Below the pieces are notes generated by a model. That model was given only the letters and a program-made list of their open reading frames with translations, was not told the DNA's origin and searched no databases. Of a stretch of DNA of 64,000 nt, positions 42,845-51,604 are shown in pieces. The stretch comes from Streptomyces malachitofuscus. Lineage in GTDB: Bacteria > Actinomycetota > Actinomycetes > Streptomycetales > Streptomycetaceae. Position numbers and translations under genes: made by a program. Each line of letters begins with the position of its first letter. The first letter of the stretch is position 1. The DNA lies in assembly GCF_014650055.1 (NCBI RefSeq), contig NZ_BMUF01000016.1:62001-126000 (forward strand), read 5' to 3'.

Positions 42845-44814
42845 CGCCGGCGCAGGAAGGAGACCACCTGGTTGGTGACCTCGACGGAGCCGTAGCAGAG
42901 GCGGCCGTCGCCCCAGGGGATCTCGGTGTCCGTCTCCAGCACGGAGATCGACGTGGTGTCCCGGGCCACCGTCGTGTAGCTCGGGCTCGCCCGCTCGACC
43001 AGGGCGACGGAGTCCTCCAGGTCGAGGGAGCGCACGAGATAGGTGAGGCCCTGGTGCAGATGGACCGCGCCCTCGTGGACGCTGGTGTGCGCGGCGCTCG
43101 CGTCGACGGTGCCGAGCAGCCTGCCGGTACCGGCCTCGACGACCTGCACCGGCCGGCCGCCTTCGCCGCGGATGTCGGTCAGATCGGCGGCCCGCTCACG
43201 GCGGGTCCAGTGCCAGGCCCTGGTCCGCCGTCGTAGCAGCTTCGCGGCCTCCAGCTGCGGGAGCAGGTCCTCGGTGGCCGGACCGAACAGGGCCAGGTCC
43301 TCGTCGGTCAGCGGAAGTTCCTCGGCCGCGGCGCACAGGTGCGGGGCCAGCACGTAGGGGTTGTCGGGATCGAGGACGGTGGACTCCACGGGCCGGTCGA
43401 AGAGGGCCTCGGGGTGGTGGACGAGGAAGGTGTCCAAAGGGTCGTCGCGGGCGACCAGGACGGCGAGGGCGCCCTGGCCGGAGCGTCCCGCGCGGCCGGC
43501 CTGCTGCCACAGGGACGCCCGGGTCCCCGGAAAGCCGGCGATCACCACCGCGTCCAGGCCGGAGATGTCCACCCCGAGCTCGAGGGCGTTCGTCGCCGCG
43601 AGGCCGAGGAGTTCACCGGAGTACAGGGCGCGTTCGAGAGCTCGGCGCTCCTCGGGGAGATAGCCGCCCCGGTAGGCCGCGACACGCCCGGCCAGCGAGC
43701 GGTCGACCTCGGCGAGGCGTTCCTGGGCGATCACCGAGATGAGCTCGGCGCCACGCCGGGAGCGCACGAAGGTGACCGAGCGGATGCCCTGCACCGTGAG
43801 GTCGGTCAGCAGGTCGGCGGCCTCGGCGGTGGCCGTACGGCGGACGGGGGCGCCCTTCTCGCCGTGCAGCTCGGTCAGCGGCGGCTCCCAGAGGGCGAAC
43901 ACCAGTTCACCGCGCGGGGAGGCGTCGTCGGCCACCTCGACCACCGGCAGGCCGGTGAGCCGGCGGGCGGCGACCGCGGGTTCGGCGGCGGTCGCGGACG
44001 CCAGCAGGAAGACGGGCGAGGCGCCGTAGCGGGCGCACAGTCGGCGCAGCCGTCGCAGGACCTGGGCGACGTGCGAGCCGAACACGCCGCGGTAGGTGTG
44101 GCACTCGTCGATGACGACGTACTTCAGCGACTTCAGGAAGGAGGACCAGCGGGGATGGGACGGCAGGATGCCCCGGTGCAGCATGTCCGGGTTGGTCAGG
44201 ACGTAGTTGGCGTACTGGCGGATCCACTCGCGTTCCTCGAACGGCGTGTCCCCGTCGTAGACCGCGGGACGCACCGAATGGCCCAGTGGTTGTGAAAGTT
44301 CCTTCACGGACCGGCACTGGTCCGCTGCCAGAGCCTTCGTGGGGGCGAGATACAGGGCGGTCGCCCCGCGGCCGTTCGGGGCCTGTGAGCCGTCCAGGAG
44401 CGTGGACAGGACGGGCGTGAGATACGCCAGGGACTTGCCGGACGCCGTACCGGTGGCGACCACGACCGACTCGCCGTCCAGGGCGTGCTCGGCGGCGCGT
44501 GCCTGGTGGACCCAGGGATGGTCGATGCCGGCGGCCTGCACGGCGGCGACGACCTCCGCGCGGATCCGGTCCGGCCAGACGGCATGCCGACCCGCACGCG
44601 GGGGCAAGTGCTCCGTATGAGTAATGCGCGAAGCCCGGCTCGGTCCGGACGCGAGACGGTCCAGGACCACGCCCGGCGAGGTCCCGGAGGGCGTGTCCGT
44701 CGGGGGTCGATCGGATCGGTGATTCTTGGCCATCGGCACCGAGTGTGTCACTGGCGTGACGGACAATGGGGCCAAGGCGTCGTGCACGCCTGCCGGTAAG
44801 TGATTGAATGCCAT
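42268..44814 (-). CDS. DEAD/DEAH-box helicase with DUF1998 (Hrq1-like) domain
   Basis: 848 aa from ATG 44814 (AFNHLPAGVHDAL). Helicase motifs: VVVATGTASGKSLAYLTPVL (I), IDECHTYRGVFG (II, DECH), LLASATAAEP (III), LAATNALELGVDISGLDAVV and QQAGRAGRSGQG (V-VI). The C-terminal DUF1998 part contains the four-Cys cluster CECDAGCPSCIQSPKCGNGN, as in Hrq1/MrfA-type repair helicases that act on crosslinked DNA in other bacteria. An in-frame ATG 27 codons later is an alternative. It is convergent with the Tad operon and divergent from bldG, with 79 bases between starts. Confidence 0.93.
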   Translation of the reverse strand: MAFNHLPAGVHDALAPLSVTPVTHSVPMAKNHRSDRPPTDTPSGTSPGVVLDRLASGPSRASRITHTEHLPPRAGRHAVWPDRIRAEVVAAVQAAGIDHPWVHQARAAEHALDGESVVVATGTASGKSLAYLTPVLSTLLDGSQAPNGRGATALYLAPTKALAADQCRSVKELSQPLGHSVRPAVYDGDTPFEEREWIRQYANYVLTNPDMLHRGILPSHPRWSSFLKSLKYVVIDECHTYRGVFGSHVAQVLRRLRRLCARYGASPVFLLASATAAEPAVAARRLTGLPVVEVADDASPRGELVFALWEPPLTELHGEKGAPVRRTATAEAADLLTDLTVQGIRSVTFVRSRRGAELISVIAQERLAEVDRSLAGRVAAYRGGYLPEERRALERALYSGELLGLAATNALELGVDISGLDAVVIAGFPGTRASLWQQAGRAGRSGQGALAVLVARDDPLDTFLVHHPEALFDRPVESTVLDPDNPYVLAPHLCAAAEELPLTDEDLALFGPATEDLLPQLEAAKLLRRRTRAWHWTRRERAADLTDIRGEGGRPVQVVEAGTGRLLGTVDASAAHTSVHEGAVHLHQGLTYLVRSLDLEDSVALVERASPSYTTVARDTTSISVLETDTEIPWGDGRLCYGSVEVTNQVVSFLRRRQITGEVLGETKLDLPPRTLRTRAVWWTVTEDQLDRARINPEILGGALHAAEHASIGMLPLFATCDRWDIGGVSVPLHPDTLLPTVFVHDGHPGGAGFAERAFHTARAWLTATRQAIASCECDAGCPSCIQSPKCGNGNDPLHKRGAVRLLTVLLEGAPAEKPEAADDAAGTAGASEADGGIGAAGATGAEA

Positions 44815-44893
44815 CGCGGCTGGCGAACCGTCCCGGGGGCTGAGCCGAGATGCCCCAAGGGCGACCGCTCGATAGCTAGGTGCTGGAGGATCC

Positions 44894-45235
44894 GTGGACC
44901 TGTCCCTGTCGACCGAGACCATGGGCGATCGCACGATCGTCAGGGTCGGTGGCGAAATCGACGTATATACCGCGCCCAAGCTGCGCGAGCAGCTGGTCGA
45001 GCTGGTGAATGACGGCAGTTTCCACCTTGTCGTCGACATGGAAGGCGTGGACTTCCTCGACTCCACCGGACTCGGCGTGCTGGTCGGCGGCCTGAAGCGT
45101 GTCCGAGCCCATGAGGGCTCCCTGCGCCTGGTCTGCAACCAGGAGCGCATTCTGAAGATCTTCCGCATCACCGGCCTCACCAAGGTGTTCCCGATCCACA
45201 CCTCGGTCGAGGAAGCGGTGGCGGCGACCGACTGA
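44894..45235 (+). CDS. bldG: Anti-anti-sigma factor BldG
   Basis: 113 aa from GTG 44894 with GGAGGA upstream. A STAS domain of the SpoIIAA type: GEIDVYTAPKLREQLVELV and the phosphorylation loop FLDSTGLGVLVGG with Ser57. BldG is required for aerial mycelium and antibiotic production in Streptomyces; its unphosphorylated form binds anti-sigma factors and frees sigma factors such as sigma-H. The next gene encodes a kinase-like anti-sigma factor, the same order as in the known bldG locus, and the divergent helicase gene is also conserved. Confidence 0.95.
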   Translation: MDLSLSTETMGDRTIVRVGGEIDVYTAPKLREQLVELVNDGSFHLVVDMEGVDFLDSTGLGVLVGGLKRVRAHEGSLRLVCNQERILKIFRITGLTKVFPIHTSVEEAVAATD

Positions 45236-45349
45236 CCACCGCGCGTTCCCGGGCCGCGCCGCCCGGGCGGCGGAAGAGAACCACGAGGAGGGCCGGGCGT
45301 CCGTCGGCCCGGCCTCTCCACAGCACGCCCGTAGTCGCGAGGGGGATGC

Positions 45350-45787
45350 ATGGCCACCGTCGAACTCCGCTTCAGCGCGCTGCCCGAGCATGTCAGGACC
45401 GCCCGTCTCGTGGCGGCCGCGGTGGCGCGCAGGGCCGGAGTGGACGAGGCCGTCCTCGACGAGGTCCGGCTCGCCGTCGGCGAGGCGTGCACCCGGGCCG
45501 TGGGACTGCACCAGCACGGCGGCATCTCGGCGCCCGTGAAGGTGCTGCTGATCGAGGAGGAGAAGCAGTTCTCCATCGAGGTCGGCGACGAGGCGCCCCA
45601 CGCGGTCCCCGGCGATCGCGGCTCCGGTGACGGATCCGGCGACACCGACGGGGAGACCGAGGAGGACGAGATGGGCCTCGCGGTCATCAGCGGTCTCGTC
45701 GACGACGTCGAGGTCAGCGCGGGGCAGCACGGCGGATCGATCCGTATGAGGTGGCCCACCGTGCCGCCGGCCACCCTCCTCGCCTGA
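45350..45787 (+). CDS. ATP-binding anti-sigma factor partner of BldG
   Basis: 145 aa. A GHKL/HATPase fold of the RsbW/SpoIIAB type: VRTARLVAAAVARRAGVDEA, LDEVRLAVGEACTRAVGLHQ (N-box, with Cys-Thr in place of the usual Ala-Asn), and EEDEMGLAVISGLVDDVEV near the end. Such proteins bind sigma factors and phosphorylate their STAS antagonist on Ser. The altered N-box residue could weaken ATP handling. The start has GAGGGGG upstream. It follows bldG by 114 bases and is co-transcribed with it in S. coelicolor (ApgA-like, from memory). Confidence 0.88.
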   Translation: MATVELRFSALPEHVRTARLVAAAVARRAGVDEAVLDEVRLAVGEACTRAVGLHQHGGISAPVKVLLIEEEKQFSIEVGDEAPHAVPGDRGSGDGSGDTDGETEEDEMGLAVISGLVDDVEVSAGQHGGSIRMRWPTVPPATLLA

Positions 45788-45816
45788 CCGGTTCACCCGG
45801 ACGGCGACCGATTTTC

Positions 45817-45843
45817 CGAAGGGCCCCCTGGTGGGGCCCTTCG
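45817..45843 (+). terminator. Terminator of the bldG unit
   Basis: CGAAGGGCCCC (45817-45827) pairs with GGGGCCCTTCG (45833-45843), an 11-bp stem with a 5-base loop 30 bases after the anti-sigma gene stop. Confidence 0.8.
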
Positions 45844-45890
45844 TCATGTGCGGGTGCCGACGCCCGCCCTTACAGTGGTCTCGTGCGGTT

Positions 45891-45960
45891 GATCGCGTGA
45901 ATTCCTTCACGATCGACCCGTGTCCTGAAAAAGCGATCACGTGAATGCCTCAGAGGCATT
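45891..45960. promoter_or_regulatory. Direct repeats and palindrome before hppA, candidate operator
   Basis: GATCGCGTGAATTCC (45891-45905) and GATCACGTGAATGCC (45935-45949) match at 13 of 15 bases and start 44 bases apart, close to four helical turns. The second overlaps a perfect 17-base palindrome, AATGCCTC-A-GAGGCATT (45944-45960). The spacing and placement, about 100 bases before a probable promoter, suit a regulator binding site. The regulator is unknown. Confidence 0.45.
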
Positions 45961-46034
45961 ACCGATTTCGGGCAACTGGCCGCCCGGCGATCATTGGGAA
46001 GAGTGCGTGCAGGCCATTTACATTTCACGCGCTC

Positions 46035-46063
46035 TGTTTTGATCAGGTTCCGGTACCTACAAT
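46035..46063 (+). promoter_or_regulatory. Probable hppA promoter
   Basis: TGTTTT (46035-46040) and TACAAT (46058-46063) are separated by 17 bases. The -10 is close to the consensus for the main sigma factor; the -35 is weak. Transcription would begin near 46070, about 37 bases before the hppA start. Confidence 0.4.
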
Positions 46064-46106
46064 CCCGTCCACATCTTGAGCTCAGCCCAAGCGTCAAGGA
46101 GGACGA

Positions 46107-48512
46107 ATGGCGGGGCTTTCCATCTCACACGAGTCGGGCCAACCCACATCCCTCGCAGCCGCCGTGCTGACCGACGACAACCGCCTGCTCGTGGTGGTCA
46201 TCGGGGTCGTCGCGCTGGCGGCGCTCGTGGTCGCGGGAGTCCTGGTGCGCCAGGTACTCGCGGCCGGCGAGGGCACCGACAGCATGAAGAAGATCGCGGC
46301 AGCGGTCCAGGAGGGCGCGAACGCCTATCTGGCCCGCCAGTTGCGCACGCTCGGCGTATTCGCCGTCGTCGTGTTCTTCCTGCTCATGCTGCTGCCCGCG
46401 GACGACTGGAATCAGCGTGCCGGACGGTCGGTGTTCTTCTTGATCGGAGCGGCGTTCTCGGCGGCCACCGGATATATCGGTATGTGGCTCGCCGTACGCA
46501 CCAATGTGCGCGTCGCCGCAGCGGCACGCGAAGCCACTCCGGCCGAGGGCGAGCCGGAAAAGGATCTCACCGCCGTCTCGCACAAAGCGATGAAGATCGC
46601 TTTTCGTACGGGCGGCGTCGTCGGCATGTTCACCGTGGGCCTCGGCCTGCTCGGCGCCTCCTGCGTGGTGCTGGTGTACGCGGCGGACGCGCCGAAGGTG
46701 CTCGAGGGGTTCGGTCTCGGGGCCGCGCTGATCGCGATGTTCATGCGGGTCGGCGGCGGCATCTTCACCAAGGCCGCCGACGTCGGCGCCGACCTGGTCG
46801 GCAAGGTCGAGCAGGGCATTCCGGAGGACGATCCGCGCAATGCCGCGACCATCGCCGACAACGTGGGCGACAACGTCGGCGACTGCGCGGGCATGGCGGC
46901 CGATCTCTTCGAGTCGTATGCCGTGACCCTGGTGGCGGCACTGATCCTGGGCTCGGCGGCGTTCGGCGATGCGGGTCTGGCGTTCCCGCTGCTGGTGCCG
47001 GCGATCGGTGTCCTCACCGCCATGATCGGCATCTTCGCCGTGGCGCCGAGGCGCGCCGACCGCAGCGGCATGAGCGCGATCAACCGCGGGTTCTTCATCT
47101 CCGCGGTGATCTCGGTCGTCCTCGTCGCGATCGCCGTGTTCGTCTATCTGCCGTCGTCGTACGCGGACCTCGACGGCGTCACCGACACGGCGATCGCGGA
47201 CAAGGGTGGCGACCCGCGGATCCTCGCCCTCGTCGCGGTGGCCATCGGCATCGTGCTGGCCGCCCTCATCCAGCAGCTCACCGGCTACTTCACCGAGACC
47301 ACCCGGCGTCCCGTGCGGGACATCGGCAAGACGTCGCTCACCGGCCCGGCCACCGTCGTCCTGTCCGGCATCTCCATCGGACTCGAATCGGCTGTCTACA
47401 CCGCGCTGTTGATCGGTCTGGGTGTCTACGGGGCGTTCCTGCTCGGCGGTACGTCGATCATGCTGGCGCTGTTCGCGGTGGCGCTGGCCGGCACCGGACT
47501 GCTCACCACGGTCGGTGTGATCGTCGCCATGGACACCTTCGGCCCGGTCTCCGACAACGCGCAGGGCATCGCCGAGATGTCCGGCGACGTCGAGGGTGCG
47601 GGCGCCCAGGTGCTCACCAACCTGGACGCCGTCGGCAACACCACCAAGGCCATCACCAAGGGCATCGCCATCGCCACGGCCGTACTGGCGGCGGCGGCGC
47701 TGTTCGGCTCGTACCGGGACGCCATCACCACCGGCGCGAGAGACGTGGGCGAGCGGCTCAGCGGTGAGGGCGCGCCGATGAGCCTGATGATGGACATCTC
47801 CCAGCCCAACAACCTCGTCGGCCTGATCGCGGGCGCCGCGGTCGTCTTCCTCTTCTCGGGGCTGGCGATCAACGCGGTGTCCCGGTCGGCGGGTTCGGTG
47901 GTCTACGAGGTGCGGCGGCAGTTCCGCGAGAAGCCCGGGATCATGGACTACAGCGAGAAGCCGGAGTACGGCAAGGTCGTCGACATCTGCACCAAGGACG
48001 CCCTGCGCGAACTCGCCACGCCCGGGCTGCTCGCCGTGATGGCGCCCATCTTCATCGGGTTCACCCTCGGCGTGGGCGCCCTGGGCGCCTTCCTCGCCGG
48101 CGCGATCGGCGCGGGCACGCTGATGGCGGTGTTCCTCGCCAACTCCGGTGGTGCGTGGGACAACGCCAAGAAACTCGTCGAGGACGGCCACCACGGCGGC
48201 AAGGGCAGCGAGGCGCATGCGGCGACCGTGATCGGGGACACCGTCGGCGACCCCTTCAAGGACACCGCGGGGCCCGCGATCAACCCTCTGCTGAAGGTGA
48301 TGAACCTGGTGGCGCTGCTCATCGCGCCGGCGGTCATCAAGTTCTCCTACGGAGTGGACAAGAGCGTCGGGATGAGGGTGCTCATCGCGGTGCTGTCGCT
48401 GGCCGTCATCGTCGGCGCGGTGTACGTGTCCAAGCGCCGCGGCATCGCCGTGGACGACGAGGACAACTCCGAGCCGAAACCCAAGTCGCCCGATCCGGCG
48501 GTGGTTTCCTAG
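46107..48512 (+). CDS. hppA: Membrane H+-pumping pyrophosphatase, K+-independent type
   Basis: 801 aa with about 16 hydrophobic helices. It hydrolyses pyrophosphate and pumps protons out. Substrate-binding motifs are intact: ADVGADLVGKVEQGIPEDDP, then NVGDNVGDCAGMAADLFESY, and the late SGGAWDNAKKLVEDG and DTVGDPFKDTAGPAINPLLK. The position that decides potassium dependence reads GNTTKAITKG, with Lys as in K+-independent proton pumps rather than the GNTTAAxGKG form. ATG 46107 has AAGGAGGACG upstream, an ideal ribosome site. It is monocistronic, ending at a strong hairpin. Confidence 0.95.
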   Translation: MAGLSISHESGQPTSLAAAVLTDDNRLLVVVIGVVALAALVVAGVLVRQVLAAGEGTDSMKKIAAAVQEGANAYLARQLRTLGVFAVVVFFLLMLLPADDWNQRAGRSVFFLIGAAFSAATGYIGMWLAVRTNVRVAAAAREATPAEGEPEKDLTAVSHKAMKIAFRTGGVVGMFTVGLGLLGASCVVLVYAADAPKVLEGFGLGAALIAMFMRVGGGIFTKAADVGADLVGKVEQGIPEDDPRNAATIADNVGDNVGDCAGMAADLFESYAVTLVAALILGSAAFGDAGLAFPLLVPAIGVLTAMIGIFAVAPRRADRSGMSAINRGFFISAVISVVLVAIAVFVYLPSSYADLDGVTDTAIADKGGDPRILALVAVAIGIVLAALIQQLTGYFTETTRRPVRDIGKTSLTGPATVVLSGISIGLESAVYTALLIGLGVYGAFLLGGTSIMLALFAVALAGTGLLTTVGVIVAMDTFGPVSDNAQGIAEMSGDVEGAGAQVLTNLDAVGNTTKAITKGIAIATAVLAAAALFGSYRDAITTGARDVGERLSGEGAPMSLMMDISQPNNLVGLIAGAAVVFLFSGLAINAVSRSAGSVVYEVRRQFREKPGIMDYSEKPEYGKVVDICTKDALRELATPGLLAVMAPIFIGFTLGVGALGAFLAGAIGAGTLMAVFLANSGGAWDNAKKLVEDGHHGGKGSEAHAATVIGDTVGDPFKDTAGPAINPLLKVMNLVALLIAPAVIKFSYGVDKSVGMRVLIAVLSLAVIVGAVYVSKRRGIAVDDEDNSEPKPKSPDPAVVS

Positions 48513-48539
48513 GGGCGGACGGCGAACACCAGGTCAAGG

Positions 48540-48579
48540 TGCGGGCGTGCGGCGCGTATTGGCGTGCCGCACGCCCGCA
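48540..48579 (+). terminator. Terminator of hppA
   Basis: A 17-bp stem (48540-48556 with 48563-48579, one G-U pair) and loop TATTGG lie 28 bases after the hppA stop. Stem core: GCGGGCGTGCGGC. Confidence 0.82.
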
Positions 48580-48724
48580 TCGTGGTGTCAGCGCCATCGT
48601 CGTGAGCCTTCTCTCGCTTGGTGCAAATGGCTTCAAAAAGTTTCTTAACGGACGTTCGACGGGTGGCTGTAGTCCATCCGGCGTGTATCTTCCGGGGCCG
48701 AAGGCCATGGAAGGGACCAATCCG

Positions 48725-49297
48725 GTGAACAAGAAGCTCGCGGCCGCACTGTCCGGCGGTGCGGTACTGGTACTGGCGCTGACGGGATGCGGCGGCGACG
48801 ACAGCAACGAGAAGCTCGACGCCTGGGCGAAGCAGGTCTGCGACTCGGTCCAGCCGCAGGCGGCGAAGATCAGGTCGGCCAACGCCGCGATCCAGAAGGA
48901 GACCTCGGACAACAGCACACCGGAAGAGGTCCAGAAGGCCGACTCCAAGGCGTTCCAGGACATGTCCGACGCCTACAAGGCGATCGGTGCCGCCGTGAGC
49001 AAGGCCGGGCCGCCGGACGTCGAGGACGGCGAGAAGAAGCAGACGGACGCGGTCAAGGAGCTCAACAGCATCTCCTCCTCGTACGCCTCGCTGAAGAAGC
49101 AGGTCGACGGCCTCGACACCGACGACCAGGCGGAGTTCGCCGACGGCCTGAAGGACATCGCCGCCGAGCTGGACGAGCTGAGCAAGAGCGGCAACGACGC
49201 CCTCAGCGCACTGGAGGAGGGCGAGGTCGGCGAGGCGATGTCCCGTCAGGAGAGCTGCCAGACCGCCACGGCGTCGGCGGGCGCCACCAAGAGCTGA
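48725..49297 (+). CDS. Small secreted lipoprotein, helical
   Basis: 190 aa from GTG 48725. A lipoprotein signal peptide (KKLAAALSGGAVLVLAL) ends in LTGC, giving a mature protein anchored at the outer membrane face. The rest is charged and helical (KLDAWAKQVCDSVQPQAAKI, AFQDMSDAYKAIGAAVSK, LKDIAAELDELSKSGNDAL), perhaps a small coiled-coil, with two Cys that could bond. I know no function. ATG 48707 is in frame and possible. It lies upstream of the methyltransferase gene with 71 bases between. Confidence 0.75.
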   Translation: MNKKLAAALSGGAVLVLALTGCGGDDSNEKLDAWAKQVCDSVQPQAAKIRSANAAIQKETSDNSTPEEVQKADSKAFQDMSDAYKAIGAAVSKAGPPDVEDGEKKQTDAVKELNSISSSYASLKKQVDGLDTDDQAEFADGLKDIAAELDELSKSGNDALSALEEGEVGEAMSRQESCQTATASAGATKS

Positions 49298-49368
49298 CGC
49301 CGCGCCGCCGGCCGCGGTGCCCCGGCCGCCGCTGCCGCGGGGCGCGCCGGGCAGGGGCGGCAGCCACA

Positions 49369-50898
49369 ATGGAGGGCGTGAGTGACGCCAGCCTGCCGCC
49401 CCTGCCCTCGTCCGACCGTCCCGAAGCCGCCGCGCGGCTGCGGGACGCACTGCTCGAAGCCAACTTCACCGCCGACGGACTGCTCGAACTGCTCGGCGCC
49501 CCCGCGTACGCGGCACTGGCCCGCAGCGAGACCGTGCCCGCTCTCCGGGCCACGCGCGGGGACACCCCGCTGGAGACGCTCGTCCGGCTGTTCCTGCTCC
49601 AGCAGCCGGTGCCGCGCGCTCGCGTGGCGGACGTGCTGCCCGTCGGCCTCTGCGTCGAGACCGGGTGGCTGACCCCGGCCGGCCCGGACGACCTCGGCGC
49701 GACCGTGGACGTACGGCCGTACGGCGGGCCGTCCGGCGAGGACTGGTTCATCGTGTCCGACCTCGGATGCGCGGTCGGCGGCGCGGGAGGCATCGGCAGC
49801 CGCGACGAGGGCGTGGTGCTCGGCGTCGGCGGGGCCTCGACGACCCTGGCCGGCATCACCGTCCGTACGCCCGTGACGTCCGCGCTCGACGTCGGTACGG
49901 GCTCCGGCATCCAGGCGCTGCACGCCGCCCGCCACGCCACCCGGGTGACGGCCACGGACGTCAACCCGCGCGCGCTGCACATCACCGCCCTCACCCTCGC
50001 CCTCTCCGGGGCGCCGGCCGCCGACCTGCGCGAGGGGTCGCTGTTCACGCCGGTCCGTCACGACGAGACGTACGACCTGATCGTGTCCAACCCGCCCTTC
50101 GTGATCTCGCCGGGGGCCCGGCTGACCTACCGCGACGGCGGGATGGGCGGGGACGATCTGTGCTGCACGATCGTTCAGGAGGCGGGGGAACGGCTGAGCG
50201 AGGGCGGGTTCGCGCAGTTCCTCGCCAACTGGCAGCACGTCGAGGGGGAGGACTGGCAGGACAGACTCAGGTCGTGGGTGCCCCGCGGGTGCGACGCCTG
50301 GATCGTGCAGCGCGAGGTGCAGGACGTCACCCAGTACGCCGAGCTGTGGCTGCGGGACGCGGGCGACCACCGCGGCGACCCGGCCGAGTACCAGGCGCGG
50401 TACGACAGGTGGCTGGACGAGTTCGAGGCGCGCAAGGTGAAGGCGGTCGGCTTCGGCTGGATCACCTTGCGCAAGTCGGGCCACGCCGTGCCCTCGGTCA
50501 CGGTGGAGGAGTGGCCGCACCCGGTCGAGCAGCCGCTCGGGGAGACGGTCCGGGCGCACTTCGACCGGCTCGACTATCTGCGGGCGCACGACGACGCGGC
50601 GCTCCTCGAGGCGCGCTTCGAGCTGGCCGCCGAGGTCGTGCAGGAGCAGGTCGGGCTGCCGGGCGCCGAGGACCCGGAACATGTCGTGCTGCGTCAGAAC
50701 CGCGGAATGCGCCGGGCCACCAAGGTGGACACCATCGGCGCGGGTTTCGCCGGAGTGTGCGACGGCACGATGAGCGCGGGCCGGATCCTGGACGCCATCG
50801 CCCAGCTCCTCGGTGAGGACCCCGTGCTGCTGCGCGACCGTACGCCGGCGCAGATCCGGCTGCTGGTGGAGCAGGGCTTCCTGGAGCCGGCCCGCTGA
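49369..50898 (+). CDS. Class I SAM-dependent methyltransferase, PrmC/HemK-like
   Basis: 509 aa from ATG 49369 (GTG 49378 is also possible). An N-terminal helical extension of about 150 residues leads to a Rossmann methyltransferase domain: motif I ALDVGTGSGIQALHAA, motif II VTATDVNPRALHIT and motif IV DLIVSNPPFVISP, the NPPF signature of enzymes that methylate amide or exocyclic nitrogens (HemK/PrmC, RsmC, N6-adenine types). A C-terminal wing of 150 residues (VEEWPHPVEQPLG onwards) follows. The substrate could be rRNA or a protein; sequence alone does not tell. It precedes the small membrane protein and topA. Confidence 0.85.
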   Translation: MEGVSDASLPPLPSSDRPEAAARLRDALLEANFTADGLLELLGAPAYAALARSETVPALRATRGDTPLETLVRLFLLQQPVPRARVADVLPVGLCVETGWLTPAGPDDLGATVDVRPYGGPSGEDWFIVSDLGCAVGGAGGIGSRDEGVVLGVGGASTTLAGITVRTPVTSALDVGTGSGIQALHAARHATRVTATDVNPRALHITALTLALSGAPAADLREGSLFTPVRHDETYDLIVSNPPFVISPGARLTYRDGGMGGDDLCCTIVQEAGERLSEGGFAQFLANWQHVEGEDWQDRLRSWVPRGCDAWIVQREVQDVTQYAELWLRDAGDHRGDPAEYQARYDRWLDEFEARKVKAVGFGWITLRKSGHAVPSVTVEEWPHPVEQPLGETVRAHFDRLDYLRAHDDAALLEARFELAAEVVQEQVGLPGAEDPEHVVLRQNRGMRRATKVDTIGAGFAGVCDGTMSAGRILDAIAQLLGEDPVLLRDRTPAQIRLLVEQGFLEPAR

Positions 50899-51161
50899 GT
50901 GCGGGCGCCGGCGCGGTCCCCGCAGCCCCCTGGGTCACAAGGCTGTCAGGAGTCGCTCCTTTCACGCCGGCACCGGTCGCCGCCGCGCCCCGTTCACATC
51001 GGTCCGGAATTTCCTTCGACGGCTTCCCCGACCGGTTCCGGCCGAGTTGCTCCGCCCCGTAGCACTCGCGTTCACCTCCGGTTCGCCCGGGCGCCGCCCG
51101 GGCGTGGCAGCGTCACGGCCGGGCCGGTGTCACAGGACGGGAAAGAGGGGCGCGGGGGACC

Positions 51162-51359
51162 ATGGAGAGCGGACCGGCGATCTTCGCGGGAGTGGTGTTC
51201 TGCCTGTTCGGGGCCGCGTTGCTGGCCTGGACCGTGACCCGCGCGCGGCAGCACCGCCCGGTCGCCCACGGTGTGAGCCCCGTCGCATCCGCCACCGTCG
51301 CCGGCTTCGTCGCGGTGACCGCCCTGACCCTCGGCGCATGGTGCTTCGGCCGCCTCTGA
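51162..51359 (+). CDS. Small two-helix membrane protein
   Basis: 65 aa: two hydrophobic segments (GPAIFAGVVFCLFGAALLAW and ASATVAGFVAVTALTLGAWC) joined by a basic loop (TRARQHRPVAHG). It resembles the short Streptomyces membrane proteins often found before topA, whose role is unknown. ATG 51162 has GGGGGACC upstream. Coding character (high GC3, no rival frame) supports it despite the size. Confidence 0.65.
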   Translation: MESGPAIFAGVVFCLFGAALLAWTVTRARQHRPVAHGVSPVASATVAGFVAVTALTLGAWCFGRL

Positions 51360-51604
51360 AGAGGGAGGAGTCCCGGCCGCCCGCAGTAACCGATAGGTCG
51401 CGCTCCGCATAAGGGTGGGCGGAGTCTGGACACTCCGGGCGGCAGGAACGGTGGTAGTCGGGTTACCGTTCGAGTGGCCGTTGCGGGCTTTTCCCGTTTG
51501 ACACGGGGGCGGGATGTACCGTCACACTCCGCAGCGTCACCATGACCCGACCCCGGGGAGAGCGCCTGGGGAGGCCCCAGCGTCGACCGGAGAGAAGAGC
51601 GAAG

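Larger units (their letters stand above)
45788..46106. other. 319-bp region upstream of hppA with terminator, direct repeats and promoter
   Basis: Contains the terminator of the bldG unit (45817-45843), two GATCRCGTGAATKCC copies, a palindrome and a probable promoter, each described separately. AT content is higher than elsewhere, especially 45900-46070. No protein or RNA gene is evident. Confidence 0.6.
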
